Origin: Zygnema cylindricum
Taxonomy: Eukaryota; Streptophyta; Zygnematophyceae; Zygnematales; Zygnemataceae
NCBI GenBank assembly: GCA_037447655.1
Contig: JBBHKE010002008.1
Span: 205,194-269,193 of the forward strand
Length of the DNA stretch: 64,000 nucleotides
Direction of reading: 5' to 3'
Part shown: positions 48,350 to 58,907 of the stretch, piece by piece
Layout: the number at the start of each line of letters is the position of its first letter
How positions within the stretch are numbered: the stretch's first letter is position 1
Position numbers and translations under genes: made by a program
The notes under the pieces: model-generated
Databases searched by the model: none
What the model saw: the letters and a program-made list of their open reading frames with translations, nothing else
Told to the model about the DNA's origin: nothing

Positions 48350-49305
48350 TGATGCAATAGCAATAGCGGATCGAACTTGTTTATAAAGGGGTCTTTAGGT
48401 ATTATGATTATAGAGTACTAAATTTGGTAGACGTTTGCGAAAGAATCACGCGATTTGGAGTTATATTTCAAAAGTTATAGCCATGGGTGCACTTAGGTGG
48501 CAGTGCGGGGTCTAAATAACAGGTGGGTATCATTGAAACGGGTTAAGGGTAAATTAGTACCGAAAATTACGCGTGTACGTTTCATAAAGTTCTAATGAAA
48601 CGTTTAGTATGCACGGTAGTTCGTTTCGTACGAATTTTTGTACGAAACGTCACTTTCACTTAAGGGAATTTCATAGGAAGTTTCGCGTGCGAAATTTGTT
48701 CGCACGATCGTGCGAAGTCGCGTTTCGTTTGGCGCGCAATGTTACGTAGTGAAACGTAACGTTTGATTGGTTAGTAAAGTGCTAAGTAGTTAGTAAGAGA
48801 TTTCGCACGTATTTGCATTGGTCAGTCTGAGTCCTTGCTGACTAATGATTGGCCCAGGTAAAAGCCTGTTAAAACGGAGCGTTGACTCTGGCCTGGCTAG
48901 TCCAGGGCGATGATGAATAAATAGTGAAGTGTAAGAGGAGAGTAGACATCTTTTCCTTTGAAAAATTTGTGGAAATTCCGACTGATCTTGGTCCTGAGCG
49001 ATTAATACCAAATTGGAGAAAAGGCATTTTTGCATTGAAATCTCTTACTAACTAAATAGTGTTTTAGTAGTTAAGAGATAGAATTATTAAAAGTGGAGAG
49101 CAGTGGAAAACACTTTAATAAGAAGGGTTGAGCCACGAGGGCAAGAGACCAAGCTAATGTTATGTGGATAGATTTTCTTCTAATTTAAAGTTTATCCTTA
49201 TGTGAGTGTGGTCCAATGTGGATATGTATTTTCCAATGTGTGGAATGTGTGGTTGGGATTGTTTGTAGTAATGGGATTTTCTGAGAGGTAGGAGATCCTG
49301 TTACA
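48350..49305 (+). repeat. Ty3/gypsy LTR 2 (956 bp), shared middle LTR
   Basis: It begins TGATGCAATAGCAATAGCGG and ends GATCCTGTTACA. It serves as 3' LTR of internal 1 and 5' LTR of internal 2. Unlike LTR 1 and LTR 3 it lacks a ~13-base GCTTTTGCACGTAA segment near 48740. Confidence 0.92.
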
Positions 49306-49307
49306 TA

Positions 49308-49319
49308 TGGTATCAAAGC
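49308..49319 (+). other. Primer-binding site of internal region 2, one mismatch
   Basis: TGGTATCAAAGC follows LTR 2. One G-to-A change from the consensus would weaken initiator-tRNA priming. Confidence 0.85.
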
Positions 49320-50101
49320 TTTGGCTAGAAACCAAGGAGAAGTTTGCTCACTCGAATATCGACTGCCGTGACTGGTGAGGGTGCCGTGACCGGTGAAGGT
49401 GCTCTAACTTGTGTCGGTAGAACCACAATGTGAAGTGGTAGGGGATTGGAGGGAAATTGAGTGATCACACTGCCAGCGGCCGCTGGTTAGATGTGGGGCG
49501 TGCCCAGGTCCTAAGGACTAAGGTAGGGTGGGCAGTGTAGCCACCGCTGAAACTCACTCCAATTACCTAGAGGCCAAACAAACTTGCCTTCTCTTAGCAA
49601 TGATTCATGTGTAGAGGGAGGGCTTCAAGCCATGAAGGGTGAGGATGTGAGGATTAGAGAGTGAAAGATCTTGATATAGTGGGAAGTGGGAAATTTGCTA
49701 ATAGAGGAGAAGGAAAGCGGAGTACTTTACTTCTTCAAGAGCAAAGGAGTCCAGAAATGACTCAAAACTTTTCAAACCCTAAATTGTTACCTTTGATTGC
49801 TTTCAATTTTGCGTTGCAAAATTTGTGGTTAAATCTTACCTTTGAGAGCTTTCAATTTTGCTGTTGCAAAATTTGTAGGGAAATTCTTACCTTTTGTTTC
49901 AATGTTGGGAAATTGAAGTTTGAATTTGCAATAACTTACTGTCAATGTTTTTTTTATATTTCTCAGATTTTGACATTTTCAAAGGATTCGTTAAGGAGAA
50001 GAAGTCTTGGATTGGAACAATCTTAGGACTTCAAATCTGCAGCAAATTTCTTTGGGAAATTATATTCTTTCTTTCCTTTTGCTTGATTTCATTGTGTGAT
50101 A
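49320..50101 (+). other. Untranslated leader of internal region 2
   Basis: It closely matches the leader of internal region 1, with a local GCCGTGACCGGTGA duplication near 49365-49400. No coding region is seen. Confidence 0.6.
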
Positions 50102-51409
50102 ATGACAAATTCTGCATGGAAACGTGAAATGGAGAATGCTTTGAATGTGTTGAAGAAGCGTACTGTGAAATTGGTCAAAAGATTTAATAATCATGCTGCC
50201 GCTGTGGATGAAACCATTTCCGAATTGAAAAGTGAATTGAAAGTTGTTAAAAAAATGAAAATGTTTCAAATGAGAAATTAGATGAACTTATTAACTTAAT
50301 TCAGACCAAGAATGATATTAATGACCAAAAGGGTGAAAGTAGTAAAAGGAATGCCAGTTTTAGGGAGGATGATCATGATAGACCTAAGAAGATAAGAGAT
50401 CTGAAATTGTCTATTAGCGAGGCACCATCGTTTGATGGCAACAAGATTGATGAGTTGGATGCTTGGATTTTTCATATAGAGTATTATTTGGAATATAGAA
50501 ATTGTGATCGTGATGATTACACTTCTTTTGCTGTTAGCTGTATGAAAGGCGATGCTCAGATTTGGTATTACACTCAGAGAAGGTCTAAATTGACTACTGA
50601 TAATGCTAATTGGGAAACTTTTAAAACGCGATCAAATCGCGATTCTTGTCTGTCACTTTTAAATCTAGAATGGAAGAAAAGTGGTTGAACTGTAAGCAGA
50701 CTGAATATGCGAAGGATTACATTGTGGAATTTGACTCATGTAGCATTCACGTTGTTTGACTGATGAAATGGCTAAGTTGCATTTCTTAAATAATCTAAAC
50801 CCTATACTGAAAACAGAATTGAAACATCGAAAATTTAATAATCTGAAAGAATTACAAGACAAGGCATTAGAATTAGAGGATCAGTTGGGGTATAATCGGG
50901 AAACTAGATCACTTAGGGGGAATTTGAATGAAGTATCAGAGTGGGATGAGGGGGAATTTGTGGATGAGGGTATGAATGCTGATCTGGTGAATAGGCAAAA
51001 TATTTTCAGAAGAAATCAGAAGGGTGGACAGAGTGTTAATGGAGGAAACAAATTTAACAATAGAGGGGGGTACATTAAAAGTCCTAAACCAAACATTAAT
51101 GCTCAGAAGCCTAACCTTACCATCCCCACATGCACTATTTGTCAGAAAAAGGGTCATAGAGCATTTGAGTGTGCACAATTGAAAAAGATTAATTGTTATA
51201 ACTGTGGAGAGGAGGGACATTTTAGTAGAGAGTGCATAAAATCCAAAAAGAAAGTCACTTGTTTCAAATGTGAGTCCAGATCATTACGCTAAAGACTGTA
51301 CAGATAAAGGTTCTCTCAAAACAGTCGATGTAAATGAAGGTCTCCAAGAGGATATTGCATTATATCTAGCTGAGCAGGAAGCTCAGGAGGTGGGAAACGG
51401 AAAGGACTA
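50102..51409 (+). pseudogene. gag of internal region 2 (broken)
   Basis: It is collinear with the first gag. A frameshift lies near 50247 (an A run), another near 50630, and a deletion at 51270 destroys the third zinc knuckle (CFKCESRS). The central part lost in copy 1 is readable here (ELEDQLGYNRETRSLRGN). Confidence 0.88.
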
Positions 51410-51424
51410 ACTGAAAGTCCTCAG

Positions 51425-54400
51425 TTGAGTCAACCGGATCCAGAAGTTAAAGAGTTAACTTTGGAGGGCAAATTAATGAATGGAAAAGTTAGGATAGCTA
51501 AATTTATTATGATTCTCACTACACTGCATAGTTTAAAGAATCCTTCTGATGAAATTCTCAACAACATACCTATGTTAGGACAGTTAACTAATAATGACAC
51601 CAGACACAGGTTGATTAGATTCGAGTCATTAGTGGAAGGAAAACCGTTGAAAGTAATGGTTGATTCATGTGCCACACATAATTTTATTTCACATAGGTTT
51701 GTAGAGGAAAATAAAATTCCTACTGTCATAAGGGAAAAGCCTTTACATGTTCAAGTGGCAAATGGTAATAAGTCCACATTAGACTTACAAACTAACACGA
51801 TAGAAGTTGATATCCAAGGTCATAAAATGATAGTTGTGTGTGAAATAATGAGTTTGGGAAGTGAACAACTAATTTTGGGAAAGCCTTGGTTAACTGAACA
51901 AAATTCTCAAATTAATGGGGAAATTAACACCTTGAAAGTGAGGTCTGAAAACAGTTAGAAGGTTTTGCAAGCATTATCTCCTAAGAAATTGCATAGGAAT
52001 CATATAAATAACATAACCAGATTGGGAGTGGAAGGTTTGATATCTGCTAAACAATTTAAAAAACACTTAAAAGATAAAACAAATCATCCTTTCTTGTTAT
52101 TAGTAACTGAGGCAGTTACTGATGAAAGAGGGGGAGAAAACACTAACATTGATGTCATCACTAAATCAGACACCACTAAAACTTTCGAAAAACTAAAATC
52201 TGATTTTGTAACTGACATTAATACATCTGATGTTGCTGTTAAGGATTTGATTTTTGAATTTCAAGATGTTTTCCCAAGTGATTTACCCTCGGGAAGGCCA
52301 CCTTCCCGAGATGTAGAACATGTTATTAACCTTGAACTTGGATGTAATCCTCCTGTCACAGGAATTTATAAACACAGTTTCTTTGAGCAGGAGGAGTTAA
52401 AGAAACAGATCAAAGAACTCTTAGAGAAAAGACATATTCAGCCCAGCAAATCACCGTACGGAGCACCCGTTCTCTTCGTCAAAAAGAAAGACGGAACGTT
52501 GAGAATGTGTGTCGATTATCGTAGTCTGAATAAGATTACGGTGAAGGATAAGTATCCGTTACCTTTAATTTCTGATTTGATAGATCGTTTAAAAGGTGCT
52601 AAAGTATTTTCGTTGATTGACCTGCGTAGTGGCTTTAATCAGGTGCCGATTAGAATTGAAGATGTTGATAAAACTGCTTTCAGGACTAGGGTGGGTCATT
52701 TCGAATGGATAGTGATGCCATTCGGCTTAACGAATGCACCGCCTACTTACCAAAGATTAATGAACCAAACCTTTTCAGATTACATAGATGAGTTTGTCCA
52801 AGTGTTTATAGATGATATTTTAGTTTACAGTGAATCTAAAGAACAACATATAATTCATTTAAAAAAGTTTTGGAAAGGTTAAGAGAAAGAAAATTATATG
52901 GAAAATTGTCAAAATCTAGTTTTCTTAAAAGTGAACAATTATTTTTGGGACATATAGTTAGTGGGGAAGGTGTTAAAACAGATCCATCCAAAATCAATGC
53001 AATCCAAAATTGGAAGCAACCTACTAATGTCACGGAAGTTAGATCATTTTTGGGATTGTTCACTTACTACAAGAAATTTAAAAAGAACTTCAGTATGATC
53101 GCTGCACCTTTGACGGATTTACTTCGGAAAAAGGAACGTTTGTGTGGGGAGCTGATCAGGAGGGAGCATTCGAGGAATTAAAAGGGAAGTTGACCTCTGC
53201 CCCTACACTGGTGTATCCTGACCCTGCCGGGGAATTTGAAGTTCTGATCACCACAGATGCATCTGATAAGGGTCTAGGTGCAGTCATAAGTCAAAAAGTC
53301 GGCAAACACTTTCATCCTATTGCTTTTGAGTCCAGAAAATTCAATGATGCTGAAAAGAACTATACAGCACAGGAAAAAGAATTACTTGCAATTGTACATG
53401 CATTGGTGAAATGGCGTTGTTATTTGCATAATAAAGAATTTACAGTTATAAAACACTCTCTTATTTACAGAGATTAAGTGATGCGCAGATTATGACTAGC
53501 AGACAGGTTAGGTGGATGCAAAAATTAGCATATTTCAAATTTAATGTCAAACATATTCTTGGGAAAACAAATGTAGTCGCATATCCATTAAGTAGATGTT
53601 TTGAAATAAGTGTTATGGTTCAAGATGAATTGTTTTTAGATACAGTAAGATATGGTTATAATAAAGATTCTTATTTTGTTGTGATTTGCAAGAATATTTC
53701 GGGAGGGAATTATGACCCACTAAATGAGAGGCATGTCAAAAACTTTAGAATAGAAGATGGTTTACTGTATTTGCGAACAGGGGATAGGTTATGCATTCCT
53801 GAAATGAGAGACTTGAGAAAACAACTTTTACAGGAAGCCCATGAGCAATTAGGACATCTTGGTCGAGATAAAACTCTTAGTCGGTTGCAGAGTAGATTGT
53901 TTTGGCCAGAGATGGCAAAGGAGGCGTAGAAACACGTGGAAAGTTGTGTCCCTTGCCAACAAAGTAAACTTAGTAACCAGAAACCTAGAGGTCTCTTAAA
54001 ACCTTTAGATATCCTCGAAAGACCATGGGAATCTGTTAGTATGGATTTTATTGTCAGGTTACCAGCTACATCTAGAAGAAATGAGAGTATCATGGTCGTA
54101 GTCGATAGGTTCAGTAAAATGGCAATCTTTATCCCTTGCAAAACTACTCATTCAGTTGTAGATATTGCAAAGTTATATTTTGACAACGTGGTCAGACATC
54201 ATGGAGTTCCCCTGTCTATAGTCAGTGATAGGGATTCTAAATTTACATCTGCATTTTGGAAAGAATTGCAGCAAAATTTAGGTACTGAATTAAAAATGAG
54301 TACCTCTTATCATCCTCAGACAGATGGACAAACAGAAAGGATGAATCGTACACTGGAAGAAATGCTTAGGACTGTTTGCAGTGGAGTTCAGAACACATGG

Positions 54401-55098
54401 GAATCTAAACTGCCATTAATGGAATTTGCATACAATTCATGTAAACATGCTAGTACAGGATTCTCACCGTTTGAAGTTGCATACGGATACCAACCGAGAG
54501 AAGCATTAGACTTACTAACAGGGGTCACACAAGAGAATAGGGGTTTTGGAACGGAATTTTGGGAATATATTCAAACAGTTTGGAAAACGGTACGGGATGC
54601 ATTAGTGGAGGCACAAAGAAGGCAAGAACTAAATGCTAATCGCAAACGGGGTGATTGGATGGTAAGCACAGGTGATAAGGTTTGGCTTTCAACAACTCAT
54701 TACAGGTGCAAGATCGAGGGACAAGGAGATCCTACTGGGAAATTTGCTCCTAAGTACATCGGACCATTTACTGTAATCGAGATGATATCGTCAGTGCTGA
54801 CAAATTGGACTTTCCGCCGTCAACAAAAATTCATACATTGAAACACATCAGCGAATTGAAACCAGCGAATCTTCGACCAACAGAAAGAGAATTGGAATTG
54901 GATCCCTCAATAATTATAGAACCTGAAGTCCACATATGGGTAATAGATTGGGTTGGTCAACGGTTCAAGGTCGGCGATACTATATTCTGGCAAGTGCATT
55001 ATCTAGGAAAGCCTGAGGATGAGTTGACTTTAGAGGATAAAAATTCTGAATTTTTACAGAGGTATTGGAGAGACAATAATATAGAGGTCCCGTTTTGA
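51425..55098 (+). pseudogene. pol of internal region 2 (broken)
   Basis: The protease site reads VDSCATHNFIS (Cys where Gly is expected). A stop lies at 51956. Reverse transcriptase runs 51965-52880 with VFIDDILVY intact. Frameshifts occur near 52868 and 53135. A short deletion near 53447 removes the HCD of RNase H. Integrase has a stop at 53927 but intact D-D-E contexts (SMDFIV, VSDRDSKF, GQTERMN). The tail to 55098 includes FWQVHYLGKPEDELTLED, which resembles a chromodomain. Confidence 0.9.
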
Positions 55099-55130
55099 GA
55101 ATTAAAGATGTTTTAACTGAGGGAGGTTAA

Positions 55131-55144
55131 AAATAAGGAGGGGA
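55131..55144 (+). other. Polypurine tract before LTR 3
   Basis: AAATAAGGAGGGGA, identical to the tract before LTR 2, ends directly at the TG of LTR 3. Confidence 0.85.
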
Positions 55145-56115
55145 TGATTTAACAGTAATAGCGGATCGAACTTGTTTATAAAAGGGTATTTAGAGGTTAT
55201 GATTATAGATTACTAAATTTGGTAGATGTTCGCGAAAGAACCACGCGATTTGGAGTTATATTTCAAAATTTATAGCTATGGGTGTACTTAGGTGGCAGTG
55301 CGAGGTCTAAATAACAGGTGGGTATCATTGAAACGGGTTAAGGGTCAAATTAGTACCCAAATTTTGTGTGAACATTTCATAAAGTTCTAATGAAACGTTC
55401 AGTATGCATTGTACTTCGTTTCGTACAATTTTTAGTACGAAACGTCACTTTCACTTAAGGGAATTTCGTAGGAAGTTTCACGTGCGAAATTTGTGAGGCA
55501 CGATCGTGCGAAGTCGCGTTTCGTTTGGCGCGCGCTTTTGCACGTAAATGTTAGGTAGTGAAACGTAGCGTTTGATTGGTTAATAAAGTGCTAAGTAGTT
55601 AGTAAGAGATTTCGCACATTTTTGCATTGGTCGGTCCGAGTCCTTGCTGATCAATGATTGGCCCAGGTAAAAGCCTGTTCAAATGGAGCTTTGACTCGCG
55701 CCTGGATAGTCTAGAGCGATGATGGATAAATGGAGAAGTGTAAGAGGAGAGTAGACATCTTTTCCTTTGGAAAAGTTTGTGGAAATTCCGGCTGATCTTG
55801 GTCCTGTGCGATTAATACCAAATTGGAGAAAAGGCATTTTGCATTGAAATCTCTTACTAACTAAATAGTGTTTTAGTAGTTAAGAGATAGAATTATTAAG
55901 AGTGGAGAGTAGTGGAAAATACTTTAAAAAGAAGGGTTGAGCCACGAGGGCAAGAGACCAAGCTAATGTTATGTGGACAGAAGCTTCTTCTAATTTAAAG
56001 TTTATCCTTATGTGAGTGTTGTCAAATGTGGATGTGTGTTTTCCAATGTGTGGAATGTGTGGTTGGAATTGTTTGTAGTAATGGGATTTTCTGAGAGGTA
56101 GGAGATCCTGTTACA
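55145..56115 (+). repeat. Ty3/gypsy LTR 3 (971 bp)
   Basis: It begins TGATTTAACAGTAATAGCGG and ends GATCCTGTTACA. The non-LTR sequence resumes directly after it with CTCCC, the right half of the target duplication. Confidence 0.92.
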
Positions 56116-57803
56116 CTCCCCCTCTTGGTTTTCAAACCCCTTCTCCCTCCGATGGCATCCTTGTGCTTGGTTGCCCATTTGATTCGGATACTTACGTGAC
56201 TCAATTCCTTCATGATGCTTTACAGACATGTCTAGCCCAAGTGGATGACCTTCCTCACCTTCCCGATCCCCAAGTTGCTTTTGCTATGTTAACCAGGAGT
56301 TTTCCCCACCGCCCTTCATACCTTACACATACTTCCCCTCCCACCTCGACATTTGTCTCCTCTCTCTCGGCATTTGACGATCGCCTCATGGAAGTCCTCC
56401 ACACTATGTTAGGTCGTGGGGCATTTGATCGCGAGTCTAGGCCATCGGCACGCATTCAGGCATCCCTCCTTGTCTCTAGGGGGTTGGGTCTATTAACGAC
56501 TGCTCGTGTTGCTCGCGCTGCCTATTTGGGAAGTTGGTGTCTTATTGCCTCTACTCTTGTTTCCCGTTTCTTGGCTGGGGACACCCCCATTCTACCTACT
56601 GTTATTCCTCGGAATTTAGACGGTGTGTTCGCTTTCCAGCGATCTCTATTGGACATGTCACGTTCTCTTCCTCCCCATTCCCTTGTGGATGTGCCAATTT
56701 TCTCGACCCTTGTTACAAAATCTGTTGAGCGTGTCCAGGAATCGATTTGCGATCGGGTTGTCGCCGCCATTAAATCCGAGATTCTCAAGGCGCTTCCCTC
56801 CGATTCTTGCGTGCCCGTCTTCTCTCTTGTGGTGGACCTGGTTTTGGGTCTTGGCTTTTTGCCAAACCCATTTTGTCCACTCTCCGATTTTCACCTGCTC
56901 AATTCACCACCGCCCTCCGATTTCCCCTTGCCCCCCCCCATCCTCCTTTACATGGCTATCTTGTTTGTGCATGTGGTCGTGTCTTTGGGCCCAATGGTGT
57001 CCATTTGCTTCGTTGCTCCCATGGGGGAGATTTGATCCAGACGCACGACACTATTCGCGACACCGTTTCGACCATCGCTTCAGAAGGGGGCTTTTGTGCG
57101 TCGAGAGGTTTCTCATTTTATTTCCTTCGCGTTGGATTGATGTTGTTTTGCTTGATGGTGCCCGTCGCACCTTCGGTGATATTGTTCAGGCGAAAGTTGT
57201 AACAAGCGGCTCGATATGTTGGGGTGGCAGCTCGTGATGCTGCTAAGGCGAAGGAGCGTGATTATGCCCACCGGGACCCTATGGATGACTTTATTCTGAT
57301 GGCGGTTGAGATCTTTGGTTGTTTGGGTGTTGCACTGGACGAGTTTCTCCGTACTTGTGCTCGGCGTGCTTTCGAGCGCCGAGGACCGGGGAGCTCTCCT
57401 CCTTCGATCCTTACTTCTTTTTATCGTCAACGCTTATCTGTGGCTTTACAACGAATGCATGCTTCTATTCTCCTCCGATCGGCTGTTGCGGTTATGGATC
57501 GTCGCCGTGTTCCAAAACTCCCTCAACGTGCTCCTCCGGGCTGGGGGGACTTACGGGGTTGTTTTTCGTAGATATTTAATTGAGTTGGGGTTGGGGTTGG
57601 GGTTGCAGTTTTGGTTTTGTGAGTTGCCATGCTTTTCATATTGAGTTAGGGTGCTTTTATTTTCCTTGTTGTTGCTTCTTTTTTCTTTTGTGTTCTCGTC
57701 GCTCTTTTAGTTTTTTATTTTAGCTTTTCAGTTTTGGCTATGCCTTCCCTCTTGTACTCCCAGACTCAGATGGTTTACCATCGTGCTTTTTAGTTTATCC
57801 TGC
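56116..57803 (+). pseudogene. Non-LTR retrotransposon copy C, 3' part
   Basis: It continues copy C from the gypsy insertion point (homologous to copy B from [10 protein letters not shown]) through the C-terminal domain to a 3' UTR ending TTTATCCTGC. The Cys/His segment CACGRVFGPNGVHLLRCSHG is readable. Frameshifts near 56800 and 57110 break the frame. Together with 39927-41547 it is a nearly full-length insertion. Confidence 0.8.
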
Positions 57804-57815
57804 ATATTACTTATT

Positions 57816-58080
57816 TTCGATGGCGGTTGAAATATTTGGTTGTGTGAGAGTTTTTCTGTATGAATTCCTATACTTTTCAGCTCTCTTTCTAGAGGGGAAC
57901 TTGGAAGCCCTCCCACTTAAGTGCTTACTGCTTTTTTACAGCTTTTCAGCCATGGCACGTTTCCACCCTGTTGCTGCTATGTATGTCAACATGTTCCGAA
58001 TTCCCCCCTCAGCATGCTTCTCCTGGCCTAGGGGATGTAATGGGCTGCTTTTAGAATTTCCTTGGCCATCTTGAGTGTTG
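57816..58080 (+). pseudogene. Older 3' fragment of the same non-LTR family
   Basis: It reads MAVEIFGCVRVFLYEFL, aligning with MAVEIFGCLGVALDEFL at the C-terminus of copy C. It is strongly diverged afterwards and lies just downstream of copy C. Confidence 0.6.
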
Positions 58081-58907
58081 GTTTTTCTTGGTTTTGCCTA
58101 CAACGTTTTGTTGGTATTGTTCCACTCAATTTCTTTTCTTGGTGTATCCTATTTCGTCAACACTGTTCTCTTTAATATGCTTCCACCCCTGTTCAGTTTT
58201 CAGATGATTTACATTTTGCTTTCTAATTAAAGTTCTACTAGTTTAAGTTGCCGAGTGTAGAGATGAGCACCCTTTTTTTTCGTACTGGTCAATAATTCGA
58301 GTTTTCAATTTTTCTTAGTAGAGGTATTTAAGATGAATTGTTTCTCCATTCAGTATATTAACACATTACAGCTCAGTATATCTTTGTGTATTGAGCTGTT
58401 ATGGTTCGCCTGTGACATACTCTTGTGGACTAAAATTTCATGATGATGATGATAATGATTATGAAACAGAAGATCAATTATTTGATGAATATTTGAGCTA
58501 GTGCTCACAAGAAGAGCCCTTTCATGCAAAATGTCACCCCTTGAGCAAAAGATAAAGAAGTCACAACTACCCATTTGAAACAAACTACAAGACAACTTCT
58601 GATAAGTACAGAGTAGGTGCACTCCATGATTCAGTAATAGCTACAAACTCTACATGAGTGAAACGGACTACATCGACAAAAATGGGTGCTGAAATAATAG
58701 GCGAAAATTGACCCTACTGTAAACGTGGTAAAGAGCATTAAAATAACCAATTTATCACTGCACATACATTAAAATGAAAATTAAACCAGATGAAGACCCA
58801 AACAACTACGGCTATGCAACACTAGATCAGAACTACTGAGAAAACTACCTACAGTTTGAGCGAATTGCCCATGCCAGGAATTTACTCACACATCACATGG
58901 TTAGTAG
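58081..58907. other. 3' flank of MOR1
   Basis: This is non-coding sequence between retrotransposon remnants and the MOR1 stop codon. It presumably includes the MOR1 3' UTR on the - strand. No clear poly(A) site was chosen. Confidence 0.5.

Larger units (their letters stand above)
41548..56115 (+). mobile_element. Tandem Ty3/gypsy (chromovirus-like) array: LTR-int-LTR-int-LTR
   Basis: The 14.6-kb block inserted into the non-LTR copy. Its LTRs lie at 41548-42514, 48350-49305 and 55145-56115, and two internal regions of ~5.8 kb each carry gag, protease, reverse transcriptase-RNase H, integrase and a chromodomain-like tail. Integrase downstream of RT-RNase H defines Ty3/gypsy order. Only one flanking 4/5-base duplication is seen, at the outer edges, so this is a single integrated unit enlarged by recombination. 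Both internal regions are riddled with frameshifts and stops. Confidence 0.9.
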
